Of a DNA stretch of 64,000 nt, positions 25,371 through 35,956 are shown one piece after another. The stretch covers positions 20,688-84,687 of the forward strand of contig NZ_PPTF01000107.1 of assembly GCF_002902845.1 (NCBI RefSeq), given 5' to 3'. Positions within the stretch are counted from its first letter, which is position 1. Every line of letters starts with the position of its first letter. The position numbers and the translations under genes were made by a program. The notes under the pieces are model-generated. The model was not told the origin of the DNA, made no database searches, and worked only from the letters and a program-made list of their open reading frames with translations. The stretch is from Chromobacterium sinusclupearum. Its GTDB lineage: Bacteria; Pseudomonadota; Gammaproteobacteria; Burkholderiales; Chromobacteriaceae.

Positions 25371-26066
25371 CTATATCGTCGGCTGGCGCTGATGCACCAG
25401 CACCGTGAGTCGCTGGGCGATGCCGGACAGCGCCATCACCTCATGCGCGGCGCCCAGCGCGATGGCCTCCTTCGGCATGCCAAACACCACGCAACTGGCC
25501 TCGTCTTGCGCGATATTCCAGGCTCCGGCCTGTTTCATCTCCAACATGCCGTTGGCGCCATCGCGCCCCATGCCGGTCAGGATGATGCCTATGGCGTGTT
25601 TGCCCACCAGATTGGCGGCAGAGCGAAACAACACGTCCACCGAGGGCCGGTGCCGATTGACGGCCGGGCCATTGTTCAGCGAGGTGCTGTAACCTATTGT
25701 CGGCGCGTTCTTGATCAGCAGATGGGAATGCCCCGGGGCGATGTAAACCGTCCCCGCCTGCAGGCGCTCATTGTCTTCCGCCTCCTTCACCCGCAAGCGG
25801 CACAATGAATCCAGACGCTGCGCAAACGACTGGGTGAACATTTCCGGCATATGCTGAGCCACCAGAATCGGCGGCATATTGGCAGGCAAGGCGGTCAACA
25901 GGGTGCGCAAGGCTTCGGTGCCCCCGGTGGACGAACCAATGACGACGATGGTCTGGCTCGCCAGCGGCGTCTTGGTGGGCTGACGCGGCAGGATCACGTC
26001 CGCGCTATGGCTGGGAACGATCTCCAACGGCGTCTTGTTCGCTCGCTCGCGCGAAGTCAGGGCCAT
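25371..26066 (-). CDS. CheB-type methylesterase domain without receiver domain
   Basis: A 231-residue protein made of a short polar N-terminus and one CheB catalytic domain. The catalytic triad is present: Ser46 in GSSTGGTEA, His72 in VAQHMP, Asp169 in GMGRDGANG. Normal CheB is about 350 residues and has an inhibitory receiver domain that is phosphorylated by CheA; it is missing here, and the gene upstream leaves no room for it. CheB removes methyl groups from, and deamidates, chemoreceptors. This form would not be controlled by phosphorylation. It precedes flrC by 9 nt. I chose 26066 because AAGG lies 7 nt before it; starts at 26084 or GTG 26111 are possible. Confidence 0.82.
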   Translation of the reverse strand: MALTSRERANKTPLEIVPSHSADVILPRQPTKTPLASQTIVVIGSSTGGTEALRTLLTALPANMPPILVAQHMPEMFTQSFAQRLDSLCRLRVKEAEDNERLQAGTVYIAPGHSHLLIKNAPTIGYSTSLNNGPAVNRHRPSVDVLFRSAANLVGKHAIGIILTGMGRDGANGMLEMKQAGAWNIAQDEASCVVFGMPKEAIALGAAHEVMALSGIAQRLTVLVHQRQPTI

Positions 26067-26185
26067 GATTTTACCTTGCGACATGGTCCGCCTGCGGCGA
26101 AGCGCCGCCACGGGCTTATTAAAGAGAAAAGGTATTTCCGTCAGCTTAGCAGCAGTTGACGGCCGCAGTCAGCCCTTCGTCCTAT

Positions 26186-26659
26186 TCAATCGGCGCGCCG
26201 AGCCAGTTGACGCAGCCAGCCATCGCAGGCCGCCTCCAGCAGGTCCAACACGGCTTCGAATCCCTGGCTGCCGCCATAATACGGATCCGCCACCTCCCGC
26301 CCTTCGCCCAGCGGTTCCAATATCAAATGCAAGCGATCCTGGAGATGCGCCGGACATTGGCGACGCAAGTCCGCCAGATTGCGCTTGTCGGCCGCCAGGA
26401 TCAGGTCAAAGTCGGCAAAGTCGGCGTCGCCTACCTGCCGCGCACGCAGGGCAGACAAGTCGTACCCCCGGCGCGCCGCCGCCCGCGCGCTGCGTTCATC
26501 CGGCGGCTCACCCACGTGATAGCCATGCGTGCCGGCGGAGTCTATCCGCACCCTGTCCAACAGGCCAGCCTGCGCCAGTTTGGCCCGCATGACACCCTCC
26601 GCCGTAGGCGAGCGGCAGATATTGCCATGGCAGACGAACAAAATTGATAATTTTTCCAT
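26186..26659 (-). CDS. Low-molecular-weight protein-tyrosine phosphatase
   Basis: A 157-residue cytosolic enzyme. The phosphate loop C-HGNIC-R spans residues 10-16 directly after the first strand, and the general-acid Asp is in DPYYGG near residue 125. This is the eukaryotic-like class of LMW-PTP rather than the Wzb type linked to capsule synthesis, and no tyrosine kinase or capsule gene is nearby. It lies upstream of the cheB-flrC-flagellar run with a 119-nt gap to the CheB start. A miniature element sits 47 nt upstream of its start codon. Confidence 0.9.
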   Translation of the reverse strand: MEKLSILFVCHGNICRSPTAEGVMRAKLAQAGLLDRVRIDSAGTHGYHVGEPPDERSARAAARRGYDLSALRARQVGDADFADFDLILAADKRNLADLRRQCPAHLQDRLHLILEPLGEGREVADPYYGGSQGFEAVLDLLEAACDGWLRQLARRAD

Positions 26660-27135
26660 TTAAAACAAAATCATACCCATGAAATTCAGAGACCAATCCC
26701 ACTTAGAGCCGCTAACAAAACCTTGTTAGAGAACCTGAGCCAAGGCGCGCCGACGCAGACAGTACAAATAGTATGGCAAGGAGGCGCAACGCAGGATCAG
26801 GGGTTTTGTTAGCGGGTCTTAAGCGGCAATGCATCCGGCCATAACGTCGATTCGCCTTGGGCTTAAGCCACTTTTCCGACACCTAAAAAACTCGTTAATT
26901 GCCTGCATGACAACAGGACGCTGAGTCCTGAAGAATATCAAACCACATCGCAAAAAATTTCAACTCCGAATATCAATGGTGTCCGTCATCACCCCTTCAT
27001 CACGCCATTCCAATTTTAACAAATAAAATCATTTTGAATTATGCATCTATAATTCAGCAGCAAAATACCTGAATATCATATTTACAGCCGCTTACTTGGC
27101 CTGCGGCAACGCATAACCGGTCGGAGGTGTTTAAA
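26660..27135. other. 476-nt intergenic region with MITE and AT-rich promoter zone
   Basis: The left part holds the miniature element at 26706-26818. The rest (26822-27120) is AT-rich compared with the surroundings and shows no open frame worth calling. A TATAAT at 27048-27053 is a possible -10 element for the downstream gene, but no good -35 lies 16-18 nt in front of it. GGAGG at 27123-27127 is the ribosome site of the next gene. Confidence 0.6.
26706..26818. mobile_element. Miniature inverted-repeat element, copy A (113 bp)
   Basis: The ends are a 15-bp imperfect inverted repeat, GAGCCGCTAACAAAA on the left and TTTTGTTAGCGGGTC on the right, flanked by TTA at 26703-26705 and 26819-26821. The interior shares long blocks with a second copy at 45927-46037, such as AAGGCGCGCCGACGCAG and GGCGCAACGCAG. 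It has no coding capacity. Ends starting GA(G) with a TNA-type 3-bp duplication suggest mobilisation by an IS5-family transposase; that family assignment is inference. It lies between the phosphatase gene and the outer-membrane protein gene and may alter the phosphatase promoter. Confidence 0.85.
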
Positions 27136-28053
27136 ATGAAACTACCGCAAACCAGAATGCAAGCCGCCGTTCTTGCCCTAGCAGCGATATTGCCCATCAC
27201 AGCCATCCATGCGCAGGAACTGTGGGATCCACACCTGCGCGGCGTCAACGAAGGGCTAGCGGCCGGCGTCCTGCCGCCCAAAGGCGTTTACGGCGTACTC
27301 AATAATTACTGGACCTGGGTGGACAAGTACGACAACAACGGCAACAAGACCGGCCTACGGGTGCGGGCGCTCATCGAATTGCCGGAAGTGTTATGGTCCA
27401 CCGGACTCAAGGTGTTCGGCGCCGACTACGCCGTCGCCATCGCCCAGCCTGTCGACTACACCACGCTAAGCGGAAACGGCATCCCCGCCAATGGCGGCTG
27501 GGGCAGCTTCAATACCATACTGGTACCCGGACAATTGTCTTGGACGCTGCCCAACAATCTGCATCTCAAAACCAGCCTGGCGGTCTATCTGCCCAATGGC
27601 AGTTCCTCGCCAGGCCGGCTGCCGAGCGGCACCTATCTTGGGGCCGCCAATGGTTTCTGGACGCTGCAACCCGGAGTAGCCTTGAGTTGGCTGCATGGAG
27701 GATGGAATTTGAGCATGGATGCCACCTATGCCTACAACTTCCGCAATCCGGATACCCATTATCAGTCGGGCCAGCAATTGGCCATCGACTACACCGCGGC
27801 CAGGACCATAGGCAACTGGACACTGGGCCTGGGCGGCTATCAGGAAAACCAGCTGGGAGATGACTCCGGCAGCGGCGCCGCAGCTTGCGGACACGCAGGC
27901 GGCTGCCGCGCCAGCAATTACGGCATCGGCCCGCTGCTCGGCTATCAGTTCGGCAAGCTGAAACTGATGGCGATCTATAATTTCGGCCTGCAAACCCGCA
28001 ACGATGTTGGCGGCAACTTCTTCAATCTGCGTTTAAGTTTTCCGTTCCAGTAA
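27136..28053 (+). CDS. Outer-membrane-type transporter-like protein (MetA-pathway/phenol degradation family)
   Basis: A 305-residue exported protein with a signal peptide (ending IHA before QELWDP). The rest is made of alternating aromatic/hydrophobic strands, several with a terminal F or Y, ending in FPFQ, which fits an outer-membrane beta barrel. The pattern resembles the proteins annotated as 'transporter' or 'phenol degradation protein MetA family'. The substrate is unknown. The ATG at 27136 is chosen because GGAGG lies 8 nt before it; a GTG at 27127 overlaps that site. It is a single gene facing the convergent LysR gene. Confidence 0.65.
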   Translation: MKLPQTRMQAAVLALAAILPITAIHAQELWDPHLRGVNEGLAAGVLPPKGVYGVLNNYWTWVDKYDNNGNKTGLRVRALIELPEVLWSTGLKVFGADYAVAIAQPVDYTTLSGNGIPANGGWGSFNTILVPGQLSWTLPNNLHLKTSLAVYLPNGSSSPGRLPSGTYLGAANGFWTLQPGVALSWLHGGWNLSMDATYAYNFRNPDTHYQSGQQLAIDYTAARTIGNWTLGLGGYQENQLGDDSGSGAAACGHAGGCRASNYGIGPLLGYQFGKLKLMAIYNFGLQTRNDVGGNFFNLRLSFPFQ

Positions 28054-28062
28054 GCGGCCTCT

Positions 28063-28992
28063 TCAGCCGGCGCTATCGCCGCTCGCCTCGCGCGCCAGCC
28101 GCTGCAATTCGGCGCGCATCTCCAGCACCAGCCGCCACAGGCTTTCCGCCGCCGGCGACAGCGTGCGGTTGCGGCGGCGTATCAGCACGATGCGGCGACT
28201 CTCTCGCGGCAGCAGCGGCCGCGCCAGCAGATCGCAACCGGCTGGAAACGGCATGGCCAGGCCCGGCGACACGCTGACGCCGATACCAGCCGCCACCATG
28301 CGGAAAACTGAGTTTGAGTGCCCCAGCTGCTGCGCCACCGGGCAATTGACCTCATGCCGCTGCAGCAGCTGATCGATCAACGGCCGGCTGCCGGAGCTGC
28401 CATCCAGCAACACCAGCGTTTCGCCATCGAGTTGGCGCCACGTCGCGGCGGCTTGCGCGGCCAAGGGATGATCGGAGCGGCACACCAGCCAGAAATCGTC
28501 CTGCAGAATCACTTCCTGTTCCAGCTCGTCCGATGGCTCCGGTTCCACCACCAGGCCAAAATCCACCGCGCCGCTCTTTACCGCTTCCACATTGAGGCGC
28601 TGCACCTGGTCTTGCAGATGCAGGCTCAACTGCGGATAGCGCTGGCGGCTGGCGGCGATGATGGCCGGCATCAGGCTGGCGGACAGCGTGGGACTGCTGG
28701 CCACATGGACCGTGCCCATGGCCTGCCCGCCCTCCTTGCGCGCCGCATCCAGCACCTCGTCCAGCGCGTCCAGCGCGCGCGCCAGCTTGGTCAGCAAGCG
28801 GCGTCCGGCATCGGTCAGCACCACTTCGCGCGTGGTGCGGTCCAGCAGGCGCACGGCCAGCGTCTCTTCCAGCTCCCTGACCGCGCGGCTGACCGCAGGC
28901 TGGGTCAAACCCAGCTCATCGCCGGCGCGGCTGAAACCGCCTTGCTCGGCGACTGTCCGGAACACGCGCAATTGTCGCAAGGTGAAATTCAT
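28063..28992 (-). CDS. LysR-family transcriptional regulator
   Basis: A 309-residue regulator with the N-terminal winged helix (LRQLRVFRTVAEQGGFSRAGDELGLTQPAVSRAVRELE) and a C-terminal periplasmic-binding-like effector domain (about 90-300). It is divergent from the BASS transporter gene, sharing a 96-nt intergenic region, so it probably controls that gene and itself in response to the transported compound. The residues that contact the effector cannot be identified by eye. Confidence 0.92.
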   Translation of the reverse strand: MNFTLRQLRVFRTVAEQGGFSRAGDELGLTQPAVSRAVRELEETLAVRLLDRTTREVVLTDAGRRLLTKLARALDALDEVLDAARKEGGQAMGTVHVASSPTLSASLMPAIIAASRQRYPQLSLHLQDQVQRLNVEAVKSGAVDFGLVVEPEPSDELEQEVILQDDFWLVCRSDHPLAAQAAATWRQLDGETLVLLDGSSGSRPLIDQLLQRHEVNCPVAQQLGHSNSVFRMVAAGIGVSVSPGLAMPFPAGCDLLARPLLPRESRRIVLIRRRNRTLSPAAESLWRLVLEMRAELQRLAREASGDSAG

Positions 28993-29037
28993 AAATTAAA
29001 GTAATTAATTGATCATATAAATGCATTTGTATTCTGA

Positions 29038-29055
29038 ATTGAGCTGCGTTTCAAT
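29038..29055. promoter_or_regulatory. Possible LysR operator in the divergent promoter region
   Basis: An inverted repeat ATTGA-N8-TCAAT lies between the LysR gene and the transporter gene, about 33 nt before the transporter start. The form and position suit a LysR-type site, but the repeat is short and could be chance. Confidence 0.35.
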
Positions 29056-29088
29056 AGTGACATTGCTGTTACACCCCGTGGGACCGAC

Positions 29089-30072
29089 ATGCCCAAACTG
29101 CTGGATTCTTTCACGCTGGCGCTGATCTCCACCGTCGCGCTGGCCAGTCTGCTGCCCTGCTCCGGCGAGGCTGCGCAGATTTTCAATCTCGTCACCAACC
29201 TGGCCATCGGCCTGCTGTTCTTTCTGCACGGCGCCAAGCTGTCGCGGGAAGCGGTGCTGGCCGGTGCCGGACACTGGCGGCTGCACTTGACGGTGCTGGC
29301 CTGCACCTTCGCCCTGTTTCCCTTGCTGGGCCTGCTGCTCAAGCCGGTGCTGACCCCGCTGGTGACGCCGGAGCTGTATTTGGGCGTGCTGTATCTGTGC
29401 ATGCTGCCGTCCACCGTGCAATCGTCCATCGCCTTCACCTCGATGGCGCAGGGCAATGTGCCGGCGGCCATCTGCAGCGCCACCGCGTCCAATCTGCTGG
29501 GCATCTTCCTCACCCCGCTGCTGGTGGGCTGGTTGATCGTCGATCACGGCGGCGCCGGTCAAAGCATGGGATCGGCGCTGGACATCGTCTACCAGCTGCT
29601 GCTGCCGTTTGTGGCCGGCCAGATTGCCCGCCGCTGGATAGGGGGCTGGGTGGACCAGCACAAGGCCGTGCTGAAGTATGTGGACCAGGGATCGATTCTG
29701 ATGGTGGTGTACACCGCTTTCAGCGCCGCGGTGATCAGCGGCCTGTGGCGGCAAACGCCGCCAGCCGCGCTGGCGGGGCTGCTGGTGGTCAATGGCGTGT
29801 TGCTGGGGCTGCTGCTGGCGATCACCACGCTGCCCGGCCGCAAGCTGGGCTTCAACCACGAAGACCGGATCACCATCCTGTTCTGCGGTTCCAAGAAAAG
29901 CCTGGCCAGCGGCGTGCCGATGGCCAAGGTGCTGTTCGCCGGCCATGCCATCGGGGCCATCGTGCTGCCGCTGATGCTGTTCCACCAGATCCAGCTGATG
30001 GTGTGCGCGATGCTGGCCCAGCGTTACCGCAGCCGACAGATGCGTTCAGCGCGGGCCGGAACCCGCGCCTAG
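29089..30072 (+). CDS. Bile acid:sodium symporter (BASS) family transporter, YfeH/SBF-like
   Basis: A 327-residue inner-membrane protein with about ten hydrophobic segments. Family elements include NLAIGLLFFLHGAKLSREA, the crossover region CMLPSTVQSSIAFTSMAQGN with the discontinuous helix, and FCGSKKSLASGVPMAKVLF near the C-terminus. Members of this SBF-like branch import organic anions with sodium; the substrate is not known. The divergent LysR gene is its likely regulator, and a terminator follows directly. Confidence 0.88.
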   Translation: MPKLLDSFTLALISTVALASLLPCSGEAAQIFNLVTNLAIGLLFFLHGAKLSREAVLAGAGHWRLHLTVLACTFALFPLLGLLLKPVLTPLVTPELYLGVLYLCMLPSTVQSSIAFTSMAQGNVPAAICSATASNLLGIFLTPLLVGWLIVDHGGAGQSMGSALDIVYQLLLPFVAGQIARRWIGGWVDQHKAVLKYVDQGSILMVVYTAFSAAVISGLWRQTPPAALAGLLVVNGVLLGLLLAITTLPGRKLGFNHEDRITILFCGSKKSLASGVPMAKVLFAGHAIGAIVLPLMLFHQIQLMVCAMLAQRYRSRQMRSARAGTRA

Positions 30073-30084
30073 CCATCGCGCCCT

Positions 30085-30106
30085 CCCCGCCTGCGCGGGG
30101 ATTTTT
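30085..30106 (+). terminator. Terminator of the BASS transporter gene
   Basis: The stem CCCCGC/GCGGGG with a 4-nt loop is followed by ATTTTT, 12 nt past the stop codon. Confidence 0.85.
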
Positions 30107-30867
30107 CATTGCGCCGCGTGCAGCAGCGCCAGATAGCGGTCGATCAGCTCCGGACCGTGCTCGGCATCCTGGTGGCCGGCGATGACGGTGTCGACATCCA
30201 GATGGAGTGCCTTGAGCTTTTCCAGCGTTTTGGGGTATTCCGCCAAGTCGGCATAGCGCATATTGCCCAGCTCCGGCTTGAGGATGCAGTTGCCATAAAG
30301 CACTTTCTCCCGCGGAAAATAGACGAAGATGCCGTCCTTGGTATGGGCCGGCCCCAGATAGAACGCGCGCACCCGGTCGTTTTGCAAGGAGAAGTCGCCT
30401 GGGAACTCCTGATCCGGCAACACCAGCGGCAAGGCCGGATAATCGGGAAAACCCTGGCGGGTGAAGGCGACCACTTCGTCCCAGCCGGCGCGCATCTCGT
30501 CCGCCGTCAGCCGGGTGGACACGATGCGCGCGCCTATGCTCTTCCAGTAAGCGTTGCCGCCGGCGCGATCGGTATGGTAATTGGTGTTGATCACCTCGGT
30601 GATCGGCTTATCGGTCACGCGGCGGATCTGCTCGGCCAGCTCGCGCGCGGTATCCGGCGTCCAGGTCGCCCCCACCACGGTCACATGCGCGCTGCCGATG
30701 TACACCACCGAATTCTCCCGCGCGTAGTAGCTGTCTTCCGCCACATAAACGCCGCCGCGCACCGGCTTCAACGCCATCTTGCCATCCGCGGCGCCAGCCG
30801 TCGCCGCCCAGACCAAAGCCAGGGCCCATGCCGCCAGGCGACCGCCCATCTTGAATATTTTGTGCAT
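30106..30867 (-). CDS. Subclass B2 metallo-beta-lactamase (CphA-like carbapenemase)
   Basis: A 253-residue exported MBL-fold enzyme. The active site is of the B2 type: N96-Y-H98-T-D100 replaces the usual HxHxD, with His175 in GPAHT, Cys194 in YGNC and His232 in AGHQD. The segment NTNYHTDRAGGNAYWKS is nearly the same as in CphA of Aeromonas. B2 enzymes use one zinc ion and hydrolyse carbapenems almost exclusively. A signal peptide (AATAGA) sends it to the periplasm. It stands alone, without mobile elements, integron or a neighbouring regulator, so it looks like a resident gene. The start at 30867 has GGATG 5 nt upstream; 30879 lacks a ribosome site. Confidence 0.93.
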   Translation of the reverse strand: MHKIFKMGGRLAAWALALVWAATAGAADGKMALKPVRGGVYVAEDSYYARENSVVYIGSAHVTVVGATWTPDTARELAEQIRRVTDKPITEVINTNYHTDRAGGNAYWKSIGARIVSTRLTADEMRAGWDEVVAFTRQGFPDYPALPLVLPDQEFPGDFSLQNDRVRAFYLGPAHTKDGIFVYFPREKVLYGNCILKPELGNMRYADLAEYPKTLEKLKALHLDVDTVIAGHQDAEHGPELIDRYLALLHAAQ

Positions 30868-31093
30868 TCCATCATCCATCAGTGTTGATAATTAAGCCGC
30901 AAATCGTCCCGAAGCTTATCTGCGCGAGAACTTGCCGCCTGCTAGACGTTCAAATGGCGAATACCGGCGCTGCCATGCCGGCAATAAATTGTTTTAAAAA
31001 GAAAAACCGCCGAATGTCCGTGACAAAAATTCTAGGGGCGGCGTTCTGCTTGGTAAACGCCGCCAACTGTAACTTCCGTAACCACAAACCGCG

Positions 31094-32656
31094 ATGATCC
31101 CGCCCGCCGCCGATTTTTGTTTCGAGCTCAGTCCGCCATATCACGCCGCCGGCGCCCCGGCCCGTTTCCAGTCGCTATGGCTGCTGGTCCGCTTGTATTA
31201 CGCCAGCGTCCATGAAGATGGCCCGCTGCCGGCCGCCGCCTTGCGGCAGCGCTTTCCGGCCACGCGCGGATTGCGCATGCTGGTATCGCGCGCCTTCGCC
31301 GACTTTGCCCGCTGGGGGGTGGAAGTGGGCTGGGGGCCGCCGGGGCGCGTGGCTGTGGCGCTGCTGAATCCTGCCGGGCGCAGCCGCGGCCCGTTCTGGC
31401 TGCCGGCAAGCACGCTGCAACGGCTGCGTTTCACACTGCAAGGGCAAGCGGCCGGACGCGAGGCGCTGGAGCAGTTTCTGGGATTGCACGCCGCTTCGAC
31501 AGCCGGCGCGGACGACCCGCTGGCCGAGCTGATGCAGGATCTTGATTACTGGAGCCGGCTAACGCAGGCGATCCGGGACGAGCGCGATGGCCAGGGCCGG
31601 CAGTCGGGACGCCAGACCGCCGCCGCCTTTCATGCCGCCAGCGCATGCGCGCACAACGATTTCCAGCAGGCGCTGGCCTTGATGAAGGAAAGCCTGGCCT
31701 GGCGCCGCAGCGCGCAAATGGACGATAGCCGGGTGGCGCTGAAACGGCTGGGCCGCGCCCTGGCGGGAAGCCGTTTCGCCAATGCCCAACCCACCTTCGC
31801 CGCGATGGCGCGCATCGCCGAGGCCTGGGACGGCTATGCGCGCGGCGAGACCGCGGCGGCAGAAGCCAGCCTGGCCCAGCTGCACGCCTCTCCCGAGCTG
31901 CAGCCGGTGTTCCGCTACAACCCGCGGGTCCGTTTCGAATGCCTGAACCTGAGCGCGCTGCTGCACAAGCAGGCGGCGCTGAGCGACAATCAGCCCCAGC
32001 GGGCGCAGGCCGCGCTGCAAGCCTTGGCCGGCGCGTTGGAGGCCGCCTACGAAGCCGACTCGATAGACTCCGCCCAGCATGTGGCGGCCAATATCGGCTG
32101 GTGCCTGTGGCTGTTCTGGCGGCAGCGGCTGATCGACGGCGAGCGCGCGCTGCCGGCGGAGGCGATGCAGCGCCAGGCGATACGCTGGCTGGGCTTGTCG
32201 GAGTGGATTTGCGACCGTTTTGGCGGCGGCAATGGCTCGGCCTGGAACACCATTTTTTTGCTGCGCGTCGCCCGCGGCAACTGCGCTGGCGACATCCACC
32301 CCTCGTTGGCGGCCTTCCAGTCCAACCGCCCCTTTCCGCCGTCCCAGTTAGGCAAGGCGCTGAAGCTCAGTCCTTGTCCATTCTCGCCAGCCAAGGGTTA
32401 TGGCAACTGGTCGGCCTTGGCGGAATTGACGCTGGAAGAGCATGATCAGGGCCGGCTGCCGCTGGCGCCGCTGCAACTGGCGAATCTGTTGCTGGAAACG
32501 CTATGGTTCCAGGCGCAGGAACAGGGACTGAGCCGCGCCGCCTGCGGCAACGCCGCGCGGCTGCTGGCCTTGCTGCCCGAGCTGCGCCGCAATGAGCGCA
32601 GTTTCTTCCGCGCGGAGCTGGCCACCCTGCCGCAGGAATTGCTGGAAACGACTTAA
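31094..32656 (+). CDS. Unrecognised 520-residue protein
   Basis: I do not recognise this protein. It has no signal peptide and no membrane segment. It is rich in Ala, Leu, Arg and Gln, with helix-forming stretches in the middle (about 175-360) that hint at TPR-like repeats, for example FQQALALMKESLAWR and AAEASLAQLHASPEL. The first 120 residues, with PARFQSLWLLVRLYYASVHEDG and LRMLVSRAFADFARWGVEV, could be a winged-helix-like region. Codon use is normal for the genome. It is transcribed alone and converges on uvrB. A cytosolic protein-interaction role is possible, but this is speculation. Confidence 0.7.
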   Translation: MIPPAADFCFELSPPYHAAGAPARFQSLWLLVRLYYASVHEDGPLPAAALRQRFPATRGLRMLVSRAFADFARWGVEVGWGPPGRVAVALLNPAGRSRGPFWLPASTLQRLRFTLQGQAAGREALEQFLGLHAASTAGADDPLAELMQDLDYWSRLTQAIRDERDGQGRQSGRQTAAAFHAASACAHNDFQQALALMKESLAWRRSAQMDDSRVALKRLGRALAGSRFANAQPTFAAMARIAEAWDGYARGETAAAEASLAQLHASPELQPVFRYNPRVRFECLNLSALLHKQAALSDNQPQRAQAALQALAGALEAAYEADSIDSAQHVAANIGWCLWLFWRQRLIDGERALPAEAMQRQAIRWLGLSEWICDRFGGGNGSAWNTIFLLRVARGNCAGDIHPSLAAFQSNRPFPPSQLGKALKLSPCPFSPAKGYGNWSALAELTLEEHDQGRLPLAPLQLANLLLETLWFQAQEQGLSRAACGNAARLLALLPELRRNERSFFRAELATLPQELLETT

Positions 32657-32686
32657 AAAAATACCCCGCGTCATTCCGGCGCGGGG
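32654..32686 (-). terminator. Terminator of uvrB
   Basis: The stem CCCCGCG/CGCGGGG with a 9-nt loop is followed on the minus strand by a TATTTTTTT run, 24 nt past the uvrB stop. The run overlaps the stop codon of the convergent gene. Confidence 0.85.
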
Positions 32687-32709
32687 CATCGGTTGCGGCA
32701 TCCAGACGC

Positions 32710-34722
<2,013 letters not shown>

Positions 34723-35000
34723 GGCAAGAGGGGCGGATCGGGTGGCGAAGCCGATGATTTTACGCTTGTCCGGAGCGGTTCACACCTCCTGCGGAAGAAG
34801 ACCGGCAACGCCCCGGCCGGAACACACTGCGGAATTGCTTTTTTGCCCTACACAGCACGACAACATTGTTTAAAATGCAGACAGGACCCTGCGGGCAGCC
34901 CGCTTGCAAGATGCCGTCATCTTGGCGACATTTGGCAACCAATGCCCTCGGGATATCGTCCTGTTTCCTCCAAAATAAGCTCACATAAGCGGAGTGACGC

Positions 35001-35870
35001 ATGATCAAGAAAATCGCAAGTCTGCTGGTATCGGCGGCTCTGGCCATGCCGGTAATGGCGGCTCCGCCGCACGGCGTGATGGTAGCCAGCGAGATGTCCG
35101 GCTACAGCGCCCCCCGGCTCAATTCCCGTTCGGTGCTGGTCATCAACGGCAGCACAGGTGAAACCCTTTACGAAAAGAACACTCATCAAAGGATGCCGAT
35201 CGCGTCGATCAGCAAGCTGATGACGGCGATGGTGCTGCTCGATTCCGGGGCGCCGCTGGACGAGCAGGTGACGGTATCCAATGCGGAGATAGACCGCGTC
35301 AAGCACACCACCTCGCGCCTGGCCGTCGGCACCACGCTCAGCCGCAAGGAAATGCTGCTGTTGGCGCTGATGTCGTCGGAAAACCGCGCCGCCGCCACGC
35401 TGGCGCGCACCACCTTCCCCGGCGGCACCGCCGCCTTCGTGGAGCGGATGAACCGCAAGGCGCGCAGCCTGGGCATGACCGAAACCATCTTCCACGATCC
35501 GACCGGCCTTGATGTGCGCAACACCTCCACCGCCGCCGATCTGGCCAAGATGGTCAAAGCCGCCGACGACTACCCGCTGATCCGCGAATTCACCACCACC
35601 GAGCAACACCAGATCGTTTCGGCGCGCAACCGCGTGCTGCGCTACAAGAACAGCAATGCCCTGGTGCGCGAAGGCGACTGGGACATCGCGGTGCAAAAGA
35701 CCGGCTACATCCAGGAAGCCGGCCGCTGCATGGTGCTGCAGGCCACCGTCGGTTCTCAGCCGCTGATCATCGTGCTGCTCGATGCCGGCGCCAGCTCCGC
35801 GCGGGTGCACGACGCCAAGAACATCAAAACCTGGCTGGAAGCCCACCCGGGCAGTTGGCTGGCTGGTTAA
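35001..35870 (+). CDS. pbpG: D-alanyl-D-alanine endopeptidase, PBP7 type
   Basis: A 289-residue periplasmic serine peptidase with a signal peptide ending VMA. The penicillin-binding motifs are in order: S69-I-S-K72, S126-E-N128 and K233-T-G235. It lacks the C-terminal membrane-anchor domain of DacA/PBP5, and its length fits PBP7, which cleaves D-Ala-meso-DAP crosslinks in peptidoglycan. It is followed by its own terminator. Confidence 0.92.
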   Translation: MIKKIASLLVSAALAMPVMAAPPHGVMVASEMSGYSAPRLNSRSVLVINGSTGETLYEKNTHQRMPIASISKLMTAMVLLDSGAPLDEQVTVSNAEIDRVKHTTSRLAVGTTLSRKEMLLLALMSSENRAAATLARTTFPGGTAAFVERMNRKARSLGMTETIFHDPTGLDVRNTSTAADLAKMVKAADDYPLIREFTTTEQHQIVSARNRVLRYKNSNALVREGDWDIAVQKTGYIQEAGRCMVLQATVGSQPLIIVLLDAGASSARVHDAKNIKTWLEAHPGSWLAG

Positions 35871-35887
35871 ACACAATGTCATACCAG

Positions 35888-35921
35888 GCCGCGTATTCCG
35901 CATGGAGTGCGCGGCTTTTTT
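35888..35921 (+). terminator. Terminator of pbpG
   Basis: The stem GCCGCG/CGCGGC with a 16-nt loop is followed by TTTTTT. It lies between the pbpG stop and the TTG start of the acetyltransferase gene, which supports that late start. Confidence 0.75.
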
Positions 35922-35956
35922 CATGCCATACTGCTCAACTGACTAGGGAGCCCGCC

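Noticed and set aside
26703..26821. The 113-bp repeat as a simple REP-type or terminator hairpin
   Set aside because: The TTA flanks on both sides of both copies and the matching 15-bp ends fit transposition better than a REP sequence.
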